Origin: Bacteroidota bacterium | Lineage (GTDB): Bacteria; Bacteroidota; Bacteroidia; Cytophagales; Cyclobacteriaceae | NCBI GenBank assembly: GCA_016178785.1 | Contig: JACOSO010000003.1 | Span: 1 to 33,620 of the forward strand | Length of the DNA stretch: 33,620 nt | Direction: 5' to 3' | Position numbers and translations under genes: made by a program | Shown here: positions 21,984 to 29,520 of the stretch, one piece after another | Position numbering within the stretch: the stretch's first letter is position 1 | How the letters are laid out: each line of letters opens with the position of its first letter | Notes under the pieces: model-generated | Database searches by the model: none | The model's input: only the letters and a program-made list of their open reading frames with translations | What the model was told of the DNA's origin: nothing

Positions 21984-23171
21984 TTACATTTTCATTTTTC
22001 TGTTGAGATAAAGTTTCAGGTACTCATTAAAGTAATTTATTGTCGCGGAGGTATAGTCAATGGCCGTCTGGATTAATTCTCCTTGCCAAAAAGATTGTAA
22101 AGAAAATTTTATCAATTCATCCACATCGGCTGAGCCTTTTCTTGAAGCGCTGCGGAGTTGTGCCGATGCTACAGCTTGTGCCATGGTGGTCATCACTGTT
22201 TCCACATTTTTCATTTTCTTATCGCAAAGTGTGCGGTCAATTTTTTGAGCGCTCGGCTGAAGCTGCTTTAAAACAAAATCTACTCCACTGATTGAAAGTG
22301 TGCCCATAAATCGCGGAGGTGCGTATTGCATCATTCCTTGCACAGCCGTGATCCGGTCAGCTTCTGAACTCCATTGAGGTTGTTGTGTTTTTAAATAGGA
22401 TGAAAGTGAGGAGGGCAAACTTTGTTTCACATCCAGCAGCCGCCACTTGTCTTCGCGAAGGTCTTCCACTAAAATTACGTAGCGCTTAATGCCGAGGCTG
22501 CCCGTGCCGGCAATTCTAAAGGCAACATCTCTAACTTTTAAAAAATCGCAATTTTCTTTTAAGAAAGCATTTACGCTTGACATGACTTCGTGATGAATAT
22601 CTTTTTCCAGGAGATAGGTTTTGTTCTTGATGATTTTTAGTTTTCCCTTTTTTTTGTCGATTCGAACCTTGATCATCTCCTTTTCTTTTTTGCGCTCGGC
22701 CATTTCAAAGAATTCTTGGATCAATGCCGGGCTAGTCTCCTTTTCGATTGCATAAGCCTTGCCAGATGCCAGTTGCTTAGTGTAGACTTTCAAGACCAAA
22801 AGCATCAACCCTTCAGCTTCCGTCAAAGAATATTTCCAAAGGCTCGAAGCCATGCCAATGCTGCACAAAAAACGCGCGAGCTCCCAAGTAGCCGGAGCCA
22901 ACATTGCCTCGTCAAAATCGTTGATATCAAAATAAGTCAAGCCGTTGAAGGCCCGATAAGAACCAAAGTTTTCCAAATGCAAATCGCCACAAACCCAAAC
23001 CAAAGGTCCCCGAGCGAGAGCAGAACTTTTATGGAGATCCTCATAAAATAAATGACAAGTGGCTCTGTAAAAAGTGAAGTCATTATCAGCCATCAGCTTG
23101 TATTTCAGCGCGAGTGTTGGCTGATTTCTTTCGTGATGGAATTCTTTGATGCGTTGTTCAAGGGATTTCAT
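21984..23171 (-). CDS. DUF2252 family protein
   Basis: A 395-aa member of DUF2252, a family with a kinase-like (aminoglycoside phosphotransferase-type) fold. CGDLHLENFGSY and YFDINDFDEAMLAPATWELARF match the family's catalytic-loop and metal-binding Asp regions. Further marks are FRIAGTGSLGIKRYVILVED, LLDVKQSLPSS and AVQGMMQYAPPRFMG. Biochemical role is unknown. It is a lone minus-strand gene, convergent with the zinc-ribbon gene and divergent from the metallophosphoesterase gene. Confidence 0.9.
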   Translation of the reverse strand: MKSLEQRIKEFHHERNQPTLALKYKLMADNDFTFYRATCHLFYEDLHKSSALARGPLVWVCGDLHLENFGSYRAFNGLTYFDINDFDEAMLAPATWELARFLCSIGMASSLWKYSLTEAEGLMLLVLKVYTKQLASGKAYAIEKETSPALIQEFFEMAERKKEKEMIKVRIDKKKGKLKIIKNKTYLLEKDIHHEVMSSVNAFLKENCDFLKVRDVAFRIAGTGSLGIKRYVILVEDLREDKWRLLDVKQSLPSSLSSYLKTQQPQWSSEADRITAVQGMMQYAPPRFMGTLSISGVDFVLKQLQPSAQKIDRTLCDKKMKNVETVMTTMAQAVASAQLRSASRKGSADVDELIKFSLQSFWQGELIQTAIDYTSATINYFNEYLKLYLNRKMKM

Positions 23172-23224
23172 AAATTGTTGTGAATAAGAAAACTACAACT
23201 TTTTTCAACGGATAAGGAATATTT

Positions 23225-24250
23225 ATGAAAACGATTTTTCCAATTTCAATCTCACTGTTGCTGGTTATTTCATTGAGCAACTGCAATGGCCAATCAACAT
23301 CCTTTAAACATAATTTGAAATCAAAAACTCTTCCCTGGTCTTCTGAACCTAAGACGAGAACATCTAATCAATTTACTTTTGCTGTGATTAGCGATCTCAA
23401 TAGCGGTGAGCGAGCCGGCATTTTTGAAATTGCGATGGAACAAATCAACCTGCTAAAACCGGATTTTATTTTGAGTATCGGTGATTTGATCAATGGAGGT
23501 ACTGAAGATACTGTTAAGCTCAAAAAGGAGTTTGATTCGTTTGACCAGCGCGTTACTAAGGCAGGAGCGCCTTTCTTTCACTTGGGGGGCAATCACGATC
23601 TTACCAACCCGGCTATGCGAAAGTATTGGGGGCATCGGTATGGTCGGAGGTATTATCATTTTGTTTATAACCAAGTTTTATTTTTGATGATTGATTCGGA
23701 AGACTATAGTGAAAAGCGGATGCAAGAGATTTATGTGGCCCGCAAAAGGGCAATCGAACTACTCGATAGTGGAAAGACAGAACAGGCCAACAAGTCCGCT
23801 TATTTCCAAATGCCTGAGCGAATGAGCGGAGAAATCAGTTCTGAGCAATCCACTTATTTTGAAAAGGTAATCGCAGATAATCCCAACGTGCGTTGGACTT
23901 TCATTCTTATGCACAAACCAGTTTGGAAAAGAGAAGGAGCAGGAAACCTTTCGAGAATCGAAAAGGCATTGAGTAAGAACAATTACACGGTCATCAATGG
24001 ACACCTGCATGCCTATTCTTACACGCTTAAAGACAACCACGATTACATCATGCTCGGAACTACAGGTGGAGGCCAGGATGCTAAGAACAAAAATTCATTT
24101 GACCACATCACCTGGGTTTCATTCATCGACAACCAACCCTCCATTGCTAATCTTAGATTAGATGGCATACTGGATAAGACCGGTAAGATTCCATTGGACG
24201 GAGAAAAATATTGTTTTCAAGCATCTAAATGTGAAGAACCCAAAAAGTAA
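23225..24250 (+). CDS. Calcineurin-like metallophosphoesterase, predicted lipoprotein
   Basis: A 341-aa exported phosphoesterase. The N-terminus ends in LSNC with candidate lipidated C20. Metal-binding motifs are visible: D57 in AVISDLNSGER, GD at 86-87 in SIGDLINGG, GNHD around 122-125, HKPVW and NGHLHAYSY. Motif I is D-x-N rather than the usual D-x-H; my recollection is that relatives carrying YGRRYYHFVY downstream also lack that His (SDLTG), so this may be normal for the subfamily. Substrate is unknown. A likely one-gene unit preceding the SDR gene by 28 bases, possibly cotranscribed. Confidence 0.88.
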   Translation: MKTIFPISISLLLVISLSNCNGQSTSFKHNLKSKTLPWSSEPKTRTSNQFTFAVISDLNSGERAGIFEIAMEQINLLKPDFILSIGDLINGGTEDTVKLKKEFDSFDQRVTKAGAPFFHLGGNHDLTNPAMRKYWGHRYGRRYYHFVYNQVLFLMIDSEDYSEKRMQEIYVARKRAIELLDSGKTEQANKSAYFQMPERMSGEISSEQSTYFEKVIADNPNVRWTFILMHKPVWKREGAGNLSRIEKALSKNNYTVINGHLHAYSYTLKDNHDYIMLGTTGGGQDAKNKNSFDHITWVSFIDNQPSIANLRLDGILDKTGKIPLDGEKYCFQASKCEEPKK

Positions 24251-24278
24251 AATTAACTAATCAAATTTATAAAAGTTT

Positions 24279-25022
24279 ATGTGGGATCTGAATAACAAAA
24301 AAGCTCTTGTAACGGGTGGCACCAAAGGCATCGGCTTGGCCGTCACAAAAGAATTTCTTGCGCTTGGTGCAGATGTTATGATTGTAGCTCGTTCAACCGA
24401 AAATTTAAAAAATCAGTTAAGGTCAGATAAATTGATTACGCTCGAAGGCGATGTGACAGATTCAAAATTTCGAACGAAAATAATTCAGAAAGCTGCCGAG
24501 CAATGGGGCAAACTCGATATTCTTGTGAATAATGTCGGCACAAACATCCGCAAAAACTTCGTTGATTATTCAGAGGAAGAATACCGAAAACTTTTTGAAA
24601 TAAACTTGTTCAGCATGCTCGATCTTACGAAGCAATCTTTTTCACTTCTGAAGAATTCGGGTAATGCTAGTGTTGTCAATATTGCTTCTGTGGCTGGATC
24701 ACTCGATGTTCAAAGTGGGCCGCCTTACGGAATGACCAAAGCAGCGATCATTCAGCTCTCTCGACATTTAGCGGCAGAGTGGGCGCCAAATCACATTCGC
24801 GTCAATACAGTTTCTCCCTGGTATATTGAAACTCCACTTACTGAATCTGTTTTATCCCAACCTGCCAGGCTCGAAAAAATTCTTGCCCGCACGCCCATGG
24901 CTCGAGTGGGTCAGCCTCAAGAAGTGGCAAGCCTTGTCGCATTTCTGGCAATGGATAAATCGAGCTACATCACCGGACAGAATATTCTGGTTGATGGTGG
25001 AATGAGTGTGAAAGGCCTTTAA
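24279..25022 (+). CDS. Short-chain dehydrogenase/reductase (tropinone reductase-like)
   Basis: Classical SDR of 247 aa using NAD(P)H. It has the nucleotide-binding [14 protein letters not shown], the catalytic Ser in VNIASVAGS and the catalytic Tyr/Lys in [19 protein letters not shown] and the C-terminal [15 protein letters not shown] are typical. Closest in style to tropinone reductase-like oxidoreductases of plants and bacteria, but the substrate cannot be told. It is convergent with the split serine hydrolase gene (25 bases apart). Confidence 0.92.
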   Translation: MWDLNNKKALVTGGTKGIGLAVTKEFLALGADVMIVARSTENLKNQLRSDKLITLEGDVTDSKFRTKIIQKAAEQWGKLDILVNNVGTNIRKNFVDYSEEEYRKLFEINLFSMLDLTKQSFSLLKNSGNASVVNIASVAGSLDVQSGPPYGMTKAAIIQLSRHLAAEWAPNHIRVNTVSPWYIETPLTESVLSQPARLEKILARTPMARVGQPQEVASLVAFLAMDKSSYITGQNILVDGGMSVKGL

Positions 25023-25047
25023 TAAACTTTCAAACGCTGACCATGAA

Positions 25048-26434
25048 TTAGCTTTTTTTCTTTCCCGGAATTTTTTGCCCTCCTTGATAAAGGATAAATG
25101 AATCGAACTTGCCCTCACTGTTGGCAATGAATTCAATCTGTGCGTCAACTACTTTTAGGAAAAATTTTGTTTGCGACTCTGGGAAGATTTCATTTTTTCC
25201 CTGCCCCGTTGCCTGCGCCATTAAGTGACCGGCTTCTAATGTTATAGCAAGGGCAAAGTTGGGTGTCACTTCATAAACACCGACATATTGTTTCATCACG
25301 TCTTCGCTCACCTGAGTTTCAACGTGCGATGGAAGGGGCTTATTCGATTTTACTCCCTTTACTACATTAATTCTGTCTTTAAATAGAACTTCCTTCACAC
25401 CTGGTTTTTTTTGTAGAAACTTCGCTTGGAGGATTGCAATCGCAGTTTGAAAACACCACAACATAGACTTCTTCTTTCGGTAAATAAATCGCGTTTGTAG
25501 CATATCCAAAAATTCCACCTGAGTGCTCGATTGTTGCACTTCCATTAATGTCATTCAACCCCCAACCATATCCGTAGTTAATCGGTTTTCCATTATTCAG
25601 TTTGTAATTGGTAAAAGCTTTTTGAATCGTTTCTTTCTTCACAAGTTTGTTTGCTTGAACAGCTTGATTCCAAGTGAGTAAATCATCCACATTTAACATG
25701 ATAGATCCGGCAGAATAGGGCTGGGTCATGCTCAAATACTCTGCATTTTTAAAACCATCTCCTTTCTGATAACCCATCGCACGGTTCTTGATAATTTTTG
25801 ATTGGCCACCATAATATGAATTCTTCATTCCTAATGGTAAGAAAATATTTTTTTCTAAAAACTCTGGATAGCTCACGCCTGATGCTTTTTCTATGATATA
25901 GCCCAGCATGAAGTAAGCGGAATTGCTGTACGACCATTTTTCACCAGGTGCAAATTCCATCGGCTCGTTTTTGAAGACATCAATCATTTCGAGCGGAGTC
26001 ATGTCGTTGCGCCAAAGTTTCCTCCACTTTTCAAGATCAGTGTAACTTTTTATCCCAGACGTATGTGTGAGCAAATGATGAACGGTAATGTTGTGGCCAT
26101 TCATCGGGTAGTTTTCGATGAATTTTGTAACAGGATCTTGAAGAGAAAGTTTGCCCTGCTCCATCAGCATAAGGATTGACACTGCAGTGAACTGTTTTGT
26201 AATCGATCCGATTTCAAAAACGTGTTCAGGCATCATGACAATGTTGTGCTCCAGGTCTGCCATGCCAAATGCTTGGCGGAATACGACCTTGCCGTCTTTA
26301 GCGATAAGCGCAACGGCTCCTGGTTCATCGGCTTTGTACTTTGCTTTGAGCAACTCATTGGCATCGGATGTTAAGTTCTGCGCATGGGCAAAACATGAAA
26401 CAAGAAAAAGAAGGACAATGGAAATAGGTTTCAT
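25048..26434 (-). pseudogene. Serine hydrolase (class C beta-lactamase family) split by a one-base frameshift
   Basis: The first frame runs from the signal peptide (MKPISIVLLFLVSCFAHAQ, ATG at 26434) through the penicillin-binding fold: SxxK at 77-80 (GSITKQF), YSN at 169-171 and HSGG, up to VVVFSNCDCNPPSEVSTKK. It then shifts into nonsense and stops at 25379. The next frame carries the C-terminal DUF3471-type domain (KQYVGVYEVTPNFALAITLE) to the TAA at 25048. The frames meet at an eight-base T run at 25405-25412 (A8 in the coding strand). With seven A the protein would be continuous. The catalytic domain is complete, so it may be a sequencing error, a recent mutation or slippage. Exported, with peptidase or esterase activity likely. 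Confidence 0.8.
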
Positions 26435-26541
26435 AAAAATTGGGTTGGTTTGCAAAGTAAACTTAACGGAGATTGTCAACTATTGTTTTTTGATCGAAAA
26501 TGAATATTTTTTTGACCCTTAAAAAATGTATTACCTAATGT

Positions 26542-26573
26542 TTTGATATATCATAATTCTATGTATAGATTTG
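26542..26573 (+). promoter_or_regulatory. Consensus Bacteroidota promoter of the padR operon, with palindromes
   Basis: TTTG at 26542-26545, 20 bases, then TAGATTTG at 26566-26573: an exact TTTG-N20-TAnnTTTG match. Only ATCT separates it from the ATG at 26578, so the mRNA is probably leaderless. Between the boxes lie the perfect palindrome TGATATATCA (26544-26553) and CTATGTATAG (26559-26568), candidate sites for autoregulation by PadR. Confidence 0.75.
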
Positions 26574-26577
26574 ATCT

Positions 26578-26922
26578 ATGTTTTCAAAAGAGCTATTAAA
26601 AGGAACACTTTCCGCCATGATTTTAAAATTATTGGCAGAGGAAGGGAAAATGCACGGATACGAAATGGTGCAGCGTGTGCGCACGCAATCGAAAGATAAA
26701 ATTCTCATTAAGGATGGATCGCTTTATCCAGCCTTGCAGAAAATGACAGAAGATGGTTTGCTGTTATTCAAGGAAGAAATTGTTGGAGGGAGGGTGCGCA
26801 AATATTATTCTCTTACATCTAAAGGCCGCAAGCAATCGGCTGTAAGTGTTAGCGAACTCGAAGATTTCATTGCCACCATTTCTCAGGTTGTATTTCCAAA
26901 AACTAAGCCAAAATTGGTATGA
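26578..26922 (+). CDS. PadR-family transcriptional regulator
   Basis: A 114-aa winged-helix repressor: LKGTLSAMILKLLAEEGKMHGYEM, then DGSLYPALQKMTEDGLL (recognition helix and wing) and GGRVRKYYSLTSKGRKQ, typical of PadR, followed by a short dimerisation helix. It overlaps the next gene by four bases (ATGA), and PadR regulators are commonly paired with a membrane protein they control. Its promoter has palindromes suggesting autorepression. Confidence 0.93.
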   Translation: MFSKELLKGTLSAMILKLLAEEGKMHGYEMVQRVRTQSKDKILIKDGSLYPALQKMTEDGLLLFKEEIVGGRVRKYYSLTSKGRKQSAVSVSELEDFIATISQVVFPKTKPKLV

Positions 26923-27488
26923 ACCTCACTGATGAAAACGTATCGCTGATTCAGAGTCTCTTGGAAGAAAGTCCAATTACAAGAGTAGAGATGAAAGACA
27001 ATTTGATTGATCATTTGTGTTGCGCAGTTGAAAACAAAATGAAAACAGGCATCGCGTTTGAGAAAGCCCTTGCTTCTGCATTGATTGAGCTGGTGCCCAA
27101 TGGTTTTAAAGAAATCGAATTCGAGACTTTTATATTGTTAAACACAAAACAAATTACAATGAAAAAGTTAACGTATTTGACTGGCTTGATTTTCAGTTTA
27201 TTTGCTAGTGTGGGCGTGCTTTTAAAAGTTTTGCGTTATCCGCCTGCTAACGAACTTTTGATCCTTGGCTTTGGTGGACTCGCGATTTGCTTTGTGCCAT
27301 TACTGTGGGTTGTCCGTAAACCTGAAAAAACTCCGTTCGAACGCAAACGCGATAATGTTGCGCTTATTAGTTTAGCGCTGCTTTCAATTGGCAGTGTACT
27401 TAAAACTTTTCATGTTGTTACTGCCAATGAAACGTTGATAATTGGTACAACTGTATTCGTCTTTGGTTTTTTGCCAATGACGTTTTAA
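26919..27488 (+). CDS. PadR-associated membrane protein with HAAS-like N-terminus
   Basis: A 189-aa protein. The first 70 or so residues are helical and charged (ESPITRVEMKDNLIDHLCCA), like the HAAS/DUF1700-type modules that accompany PadR regulators. Then come four predicted membrane helices in two similar pairs, each with a VLK motif (ASVGVLLKVLRYPPANELLI and GSVLKTFHVVTANETLIIG). It ends abruptly inside the last helix (FGFLPMTF). One extra T in the TTTT run at the stop would extend the frame by LKMYRESIAN, a more natural ending, so the 3' end may be altered. Translationally coupled to padR; role unknown. Confidence 0.75.
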   Translation: MNLTDENVSLIQSLLEESPITRVEMKDNLIDHLCCAVENKMKTGIAFEKALASALIELVPNGFKEIEFETFILLNTKQITMKKLTYLTGLIFSLFASVGVLLKVLRYPPANELLILGFGGLAICFVPLLWVVRKPEKTPFERKRDNVALISLALLSIGSVLKTFHVVTANETLIIGTTVFVFGFLPMTF

Positions 27489-27584
27489 AAATGTACAGAG
27501 AGTCGATAGCAAACTGAGTTAATTTATTGCCCAATGGCTCACCCGTTGTGTCCTCTCAGCGGATATTTTATTTAAAATTCCAAT

Positions 27585-28439
27585 ATGAAAAATAAACTAG
27601 GTATTCTGGTAGTGTCTGTTCTCTGCCTTTCATGTTCTTCTGACAAAAATGAGGAGCGAAGAAAGTATCTTGAAACAAATGGTATTGAAATAAAAAAAGA
27701 AAGAGTAATCGCATGGTTCCCTAAGGATTCTGTATCCGAAAAGAGGATGAATGAGATCGTAGATACATTAAACATGGGAATTGCTTTAGCCGACAAATTC
27801 ATTGGAGGCCCAAAGGAATGGCAGATGTTCAGCAACAAAAAGCTGACCTATTATTATAGTCCGGGGCCATTTTTTATAGCTAATACTTCCAATTCGGGCG
27901 ACATTTTTATTCCTTTCATAAGATTAAAAAACAATACGATGCCATGGCTTCACGAAACTATGCACGTTCTTCTTCGTTCGAAAAAAGGAAACTGGCATAA
28001 TAAATCAAATGTGATTAGTTATTTCTACATGCCTCAATGGTTTAACGAAGGAATGGCTGAATACCTGGCCGTGAAAATATCGTATGACAATAAAATACCT
28101 AAAGTTGATCTGTTTAAGAGTGGCGGATATTTATCTGTGGACTCGGTTTGCTGGAAGAACCTTCAGCAAGAAAATGGGCCTGACGTTTTAAGTAAAATTG
28201 GCAAAGCTGGGGCACCAACTGAATTGGCCGGAGAGAAAAGAAGAGAATTTGCACCTCCCTTTTACAACTGCTCATGTTCTTTTACAAAATACCTTGTTGA
28301 GACTTATGGTCTGGAGAAGATGCTTACTGCCAATTCAGAATTTGAGCATGAGCACGAGACCATCGAGAAGCTCACGCAAAAATCAATAGAGGAATTAAAA
28401 AAAGAATGGATAGATCAACTTAGAAAAGATGCGAAATAG
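27585..28439 (+). CDS. Putative gluzincin-type zinc metallopeptidase, predicted lipoprotein
   Basis: A 284-aa exported protein I do not place in a named family. The signal MKNKLGILVVSVLCLSC points to lipidation at C17, and the following SSDKNEE is acidic, like the surface-export signal of Bacteroidota lipoproteins. It has HExxH at 123-127 (WLHETMHVLL) and, 28 residues later, E155 in QWFNEGMAEYLA, the arrangement of gluzincins and MA-like peptidases. The C-terminal YNCSCSFTKYLVETYGLEKM is also seen in such proteins. Metal binding and protease activity are inferred from these motifs. Monocistronic. Confidence 0.75.
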   Translation: MKNKLGILVVSVLCLSCSSDKNEERRKYLETNGIEIKKERVIAWFPKDSVSEKRMNEIVDTLNMGIALADKFIGGPKEWQMFSNKKLTYYYSPGPFFIANTSNSGDIFIPFIRLKNNTMPWLHETMHVLLRSKKGNWHNKSNVISYFYMPQWFNEGMAEYLAVKISYDNKIPKVDLFKSGGYLSVDSVCWKNLQQENGPDVLSKIGKAGAPTELAGEKRREFAPPFYNCSCSFTKYLVETYGLEKMLTANSEFEHEHETIEKLTQKSIEELKKEWIDQLRKDAK

Positions 28440-28950
28440 CAAATGCCCTTGAAGCAAATAGTTGAATCATGTAGGTGAATTGTGATCGCTATTGCGGATT
28501 CTTTATTTGTAGTTATCTTCAGAATACATAATTGATAGAAACCAGAATAGGAAAAACTCCTACAGAATGCCGGAGACTTCTTTTATATTTATGAATATCA
28601 CTGCAGGGGGTGTTGCCATGACAGCTGCACACAAAAGAACAAAGGATTAAAATAGGTTGCCAAAATGATATGACAATTAGAGAGCTGACATATGAGTTAA
28701 ACGCAGATCTCAAGGTAATGGATACGAAGTTGTCTGAGGCAATTTGCTTTAGTGAAATTAGAAACAAAGTATCAGGCGCGTCAAAAATGAGTAACCTTCA
28801 AATTTTGTTGCTGGTGACTATCGTTTCCAATAAAACTGAATTTCAAGAAAAAGTATTTATAGAGTTTATAGATAACGCCAAATGAAAATCGGTTAGGCAA
28901 TAGAATTGTTATCCTGGTGAAATGCAGATTGAGCTTCTCAAAATCCCGAT
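28440..28950. other. Gene-poor stretch with one doubtful small ORF
   Basis: About 510 bases between the gluzincin-like gene and hsp20. I see no tRNA fold, no clear terminator and no recognised gene, only the 71-codon frame listed separately on the plus strand. It may be degraded or regulatory DNA. Confidence 0.6.
28670..28885 (+). CDS. Doubtful small hypothetical protein (71 aa)
   Basis: An ATG at 28670 opens 71 codons (MTIRELTYELNADLKVMDTK onward) with balanced charged and hydrophobic composition and a plausible helical pattern. No homologue is recognised, no promoter match is exact (TAGGTTGC lies upstream with one mismatch), and a competing minus-strand frame overlaps part of it. It is preferred over the opposite frame, which is Cys/Ser-rich and unlike protein. 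Confidence 0.35.
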   Translation: MTIRELTYELNADLKVMDTKLSEAICFSEIRNKVSGASKMSNLQILLLVTIVSNKTEFQEKVFIEFIDNAK

Positions 28951-29337
28951 TCAGCCTCCTATCGAAACACTTCGATGATAGCCTTCGGCCAGCGAGTTGA
29001 ATGGAAGTGTTACAATCAGGAATCCGTCTTGAAAGGATGCGGTAATCCGACTGATATCTACAAAATAAGGAATGGGCTTGTTGTAAATTACTTTAGGCAC
29101 CTCAAGCAACAAATTGTCTGATCGAAATTGAAGGGTATAGAACACACTCAGCATATTGTTGTTGATTTCGACTTTAAGGTTTTCTCCACTCACTCCCGGC
29201 ACCTTCAAACGGATTTCTCGATGGTCTTGAAATTGCTTCCGATTCAACAAGGGCTCACTAATTCCCCCGTTTATTGTGTTGAGCACATCAATAGAAGTTA
29301 ACAGCTCATCGCTCACAAATTTTCTTGTTTTCATCAT
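28951..29337 (-). CDS. Small heat-shock protein (Hsp20/alpha-crystallin family)
   Basis: A 128-aa ATP-independent holdase chaperone. The alpha-crystallin domain is visible as HREIRLKVPGVSGENLKVEI, then the beta strands through VPKVIYNKPIPYFVDISRIT, and the closing signature ASFQDGFLIVTLPF. The N-terminal arm is short. It differs from the common Bacteroidota Hsp20 by weak conservation in the middle strands. It is a minus-strand gene downstream of dnaA, separated by a terminator. Confidence 0.85.
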   Translation of the reverse strand: MMKTRKFVSDELLTSIDVLNTINGGISEPLLNRKQFQDHREIRLKVPGVSGENLKVEINNNMLSVFYTLQFRSDNLLLEVPKVIYNKPIPYFVDISRITASFQDGFLIVTLPFNSLAEGYHRSVSIGG

Positions 29338-29466
29338 TCACTTCCTTTGAACCTTCTGATATAAACAATCTGCATACCATAGATAGTTTCAACGACAAGA
29401 CGTCAGTTTTAAGAACGATCGCCTGGCCAATTTGTCTCTTATGATGATGTGGGTAAGGGGAAAGCA

Positions 29467-29498
29467 AAGAAGCACCGCCATTTCTGGCGATGCTTCTT
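29467..29498. terminator. Hairpin terminator downstream of dnaA
   Basis: AAGAAGCA (29467-29474) pairs with TGCTTCTT (29491-29498) and CGCCA (29476-29480) with TGGCG (29485-29489), with one C/A mismatch and the loop TTTC. The stem is 13 bp, about 20 bases past the dnaA stop. In the dnaA direction a T-containing stretch (TTTGCTTTCC) follows, so it probably ends dnaA transcription. Confidence 0.75.
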
Positions 29499-29520
29499 AA
29501 AATAATTTAAATTAAAAAAC

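Noticed and set aside
23381..23420. Loss of a catalytic His in metallophosphoesterase motif I (DLN instead of D-x-H)
   Set aside because: I recall related proteins with the same downstream YGRRYYHFVY segment that also lack this His, so it is probably a subfamily trait and not a defect.
28519..28767. 82-codon minus-strand frame
   Set aside because: Composition (many Ser, Cys, Phe, Ile in random order) and overlap with a more protein-like plus-strand frame suggest chance; no promoter or partner.
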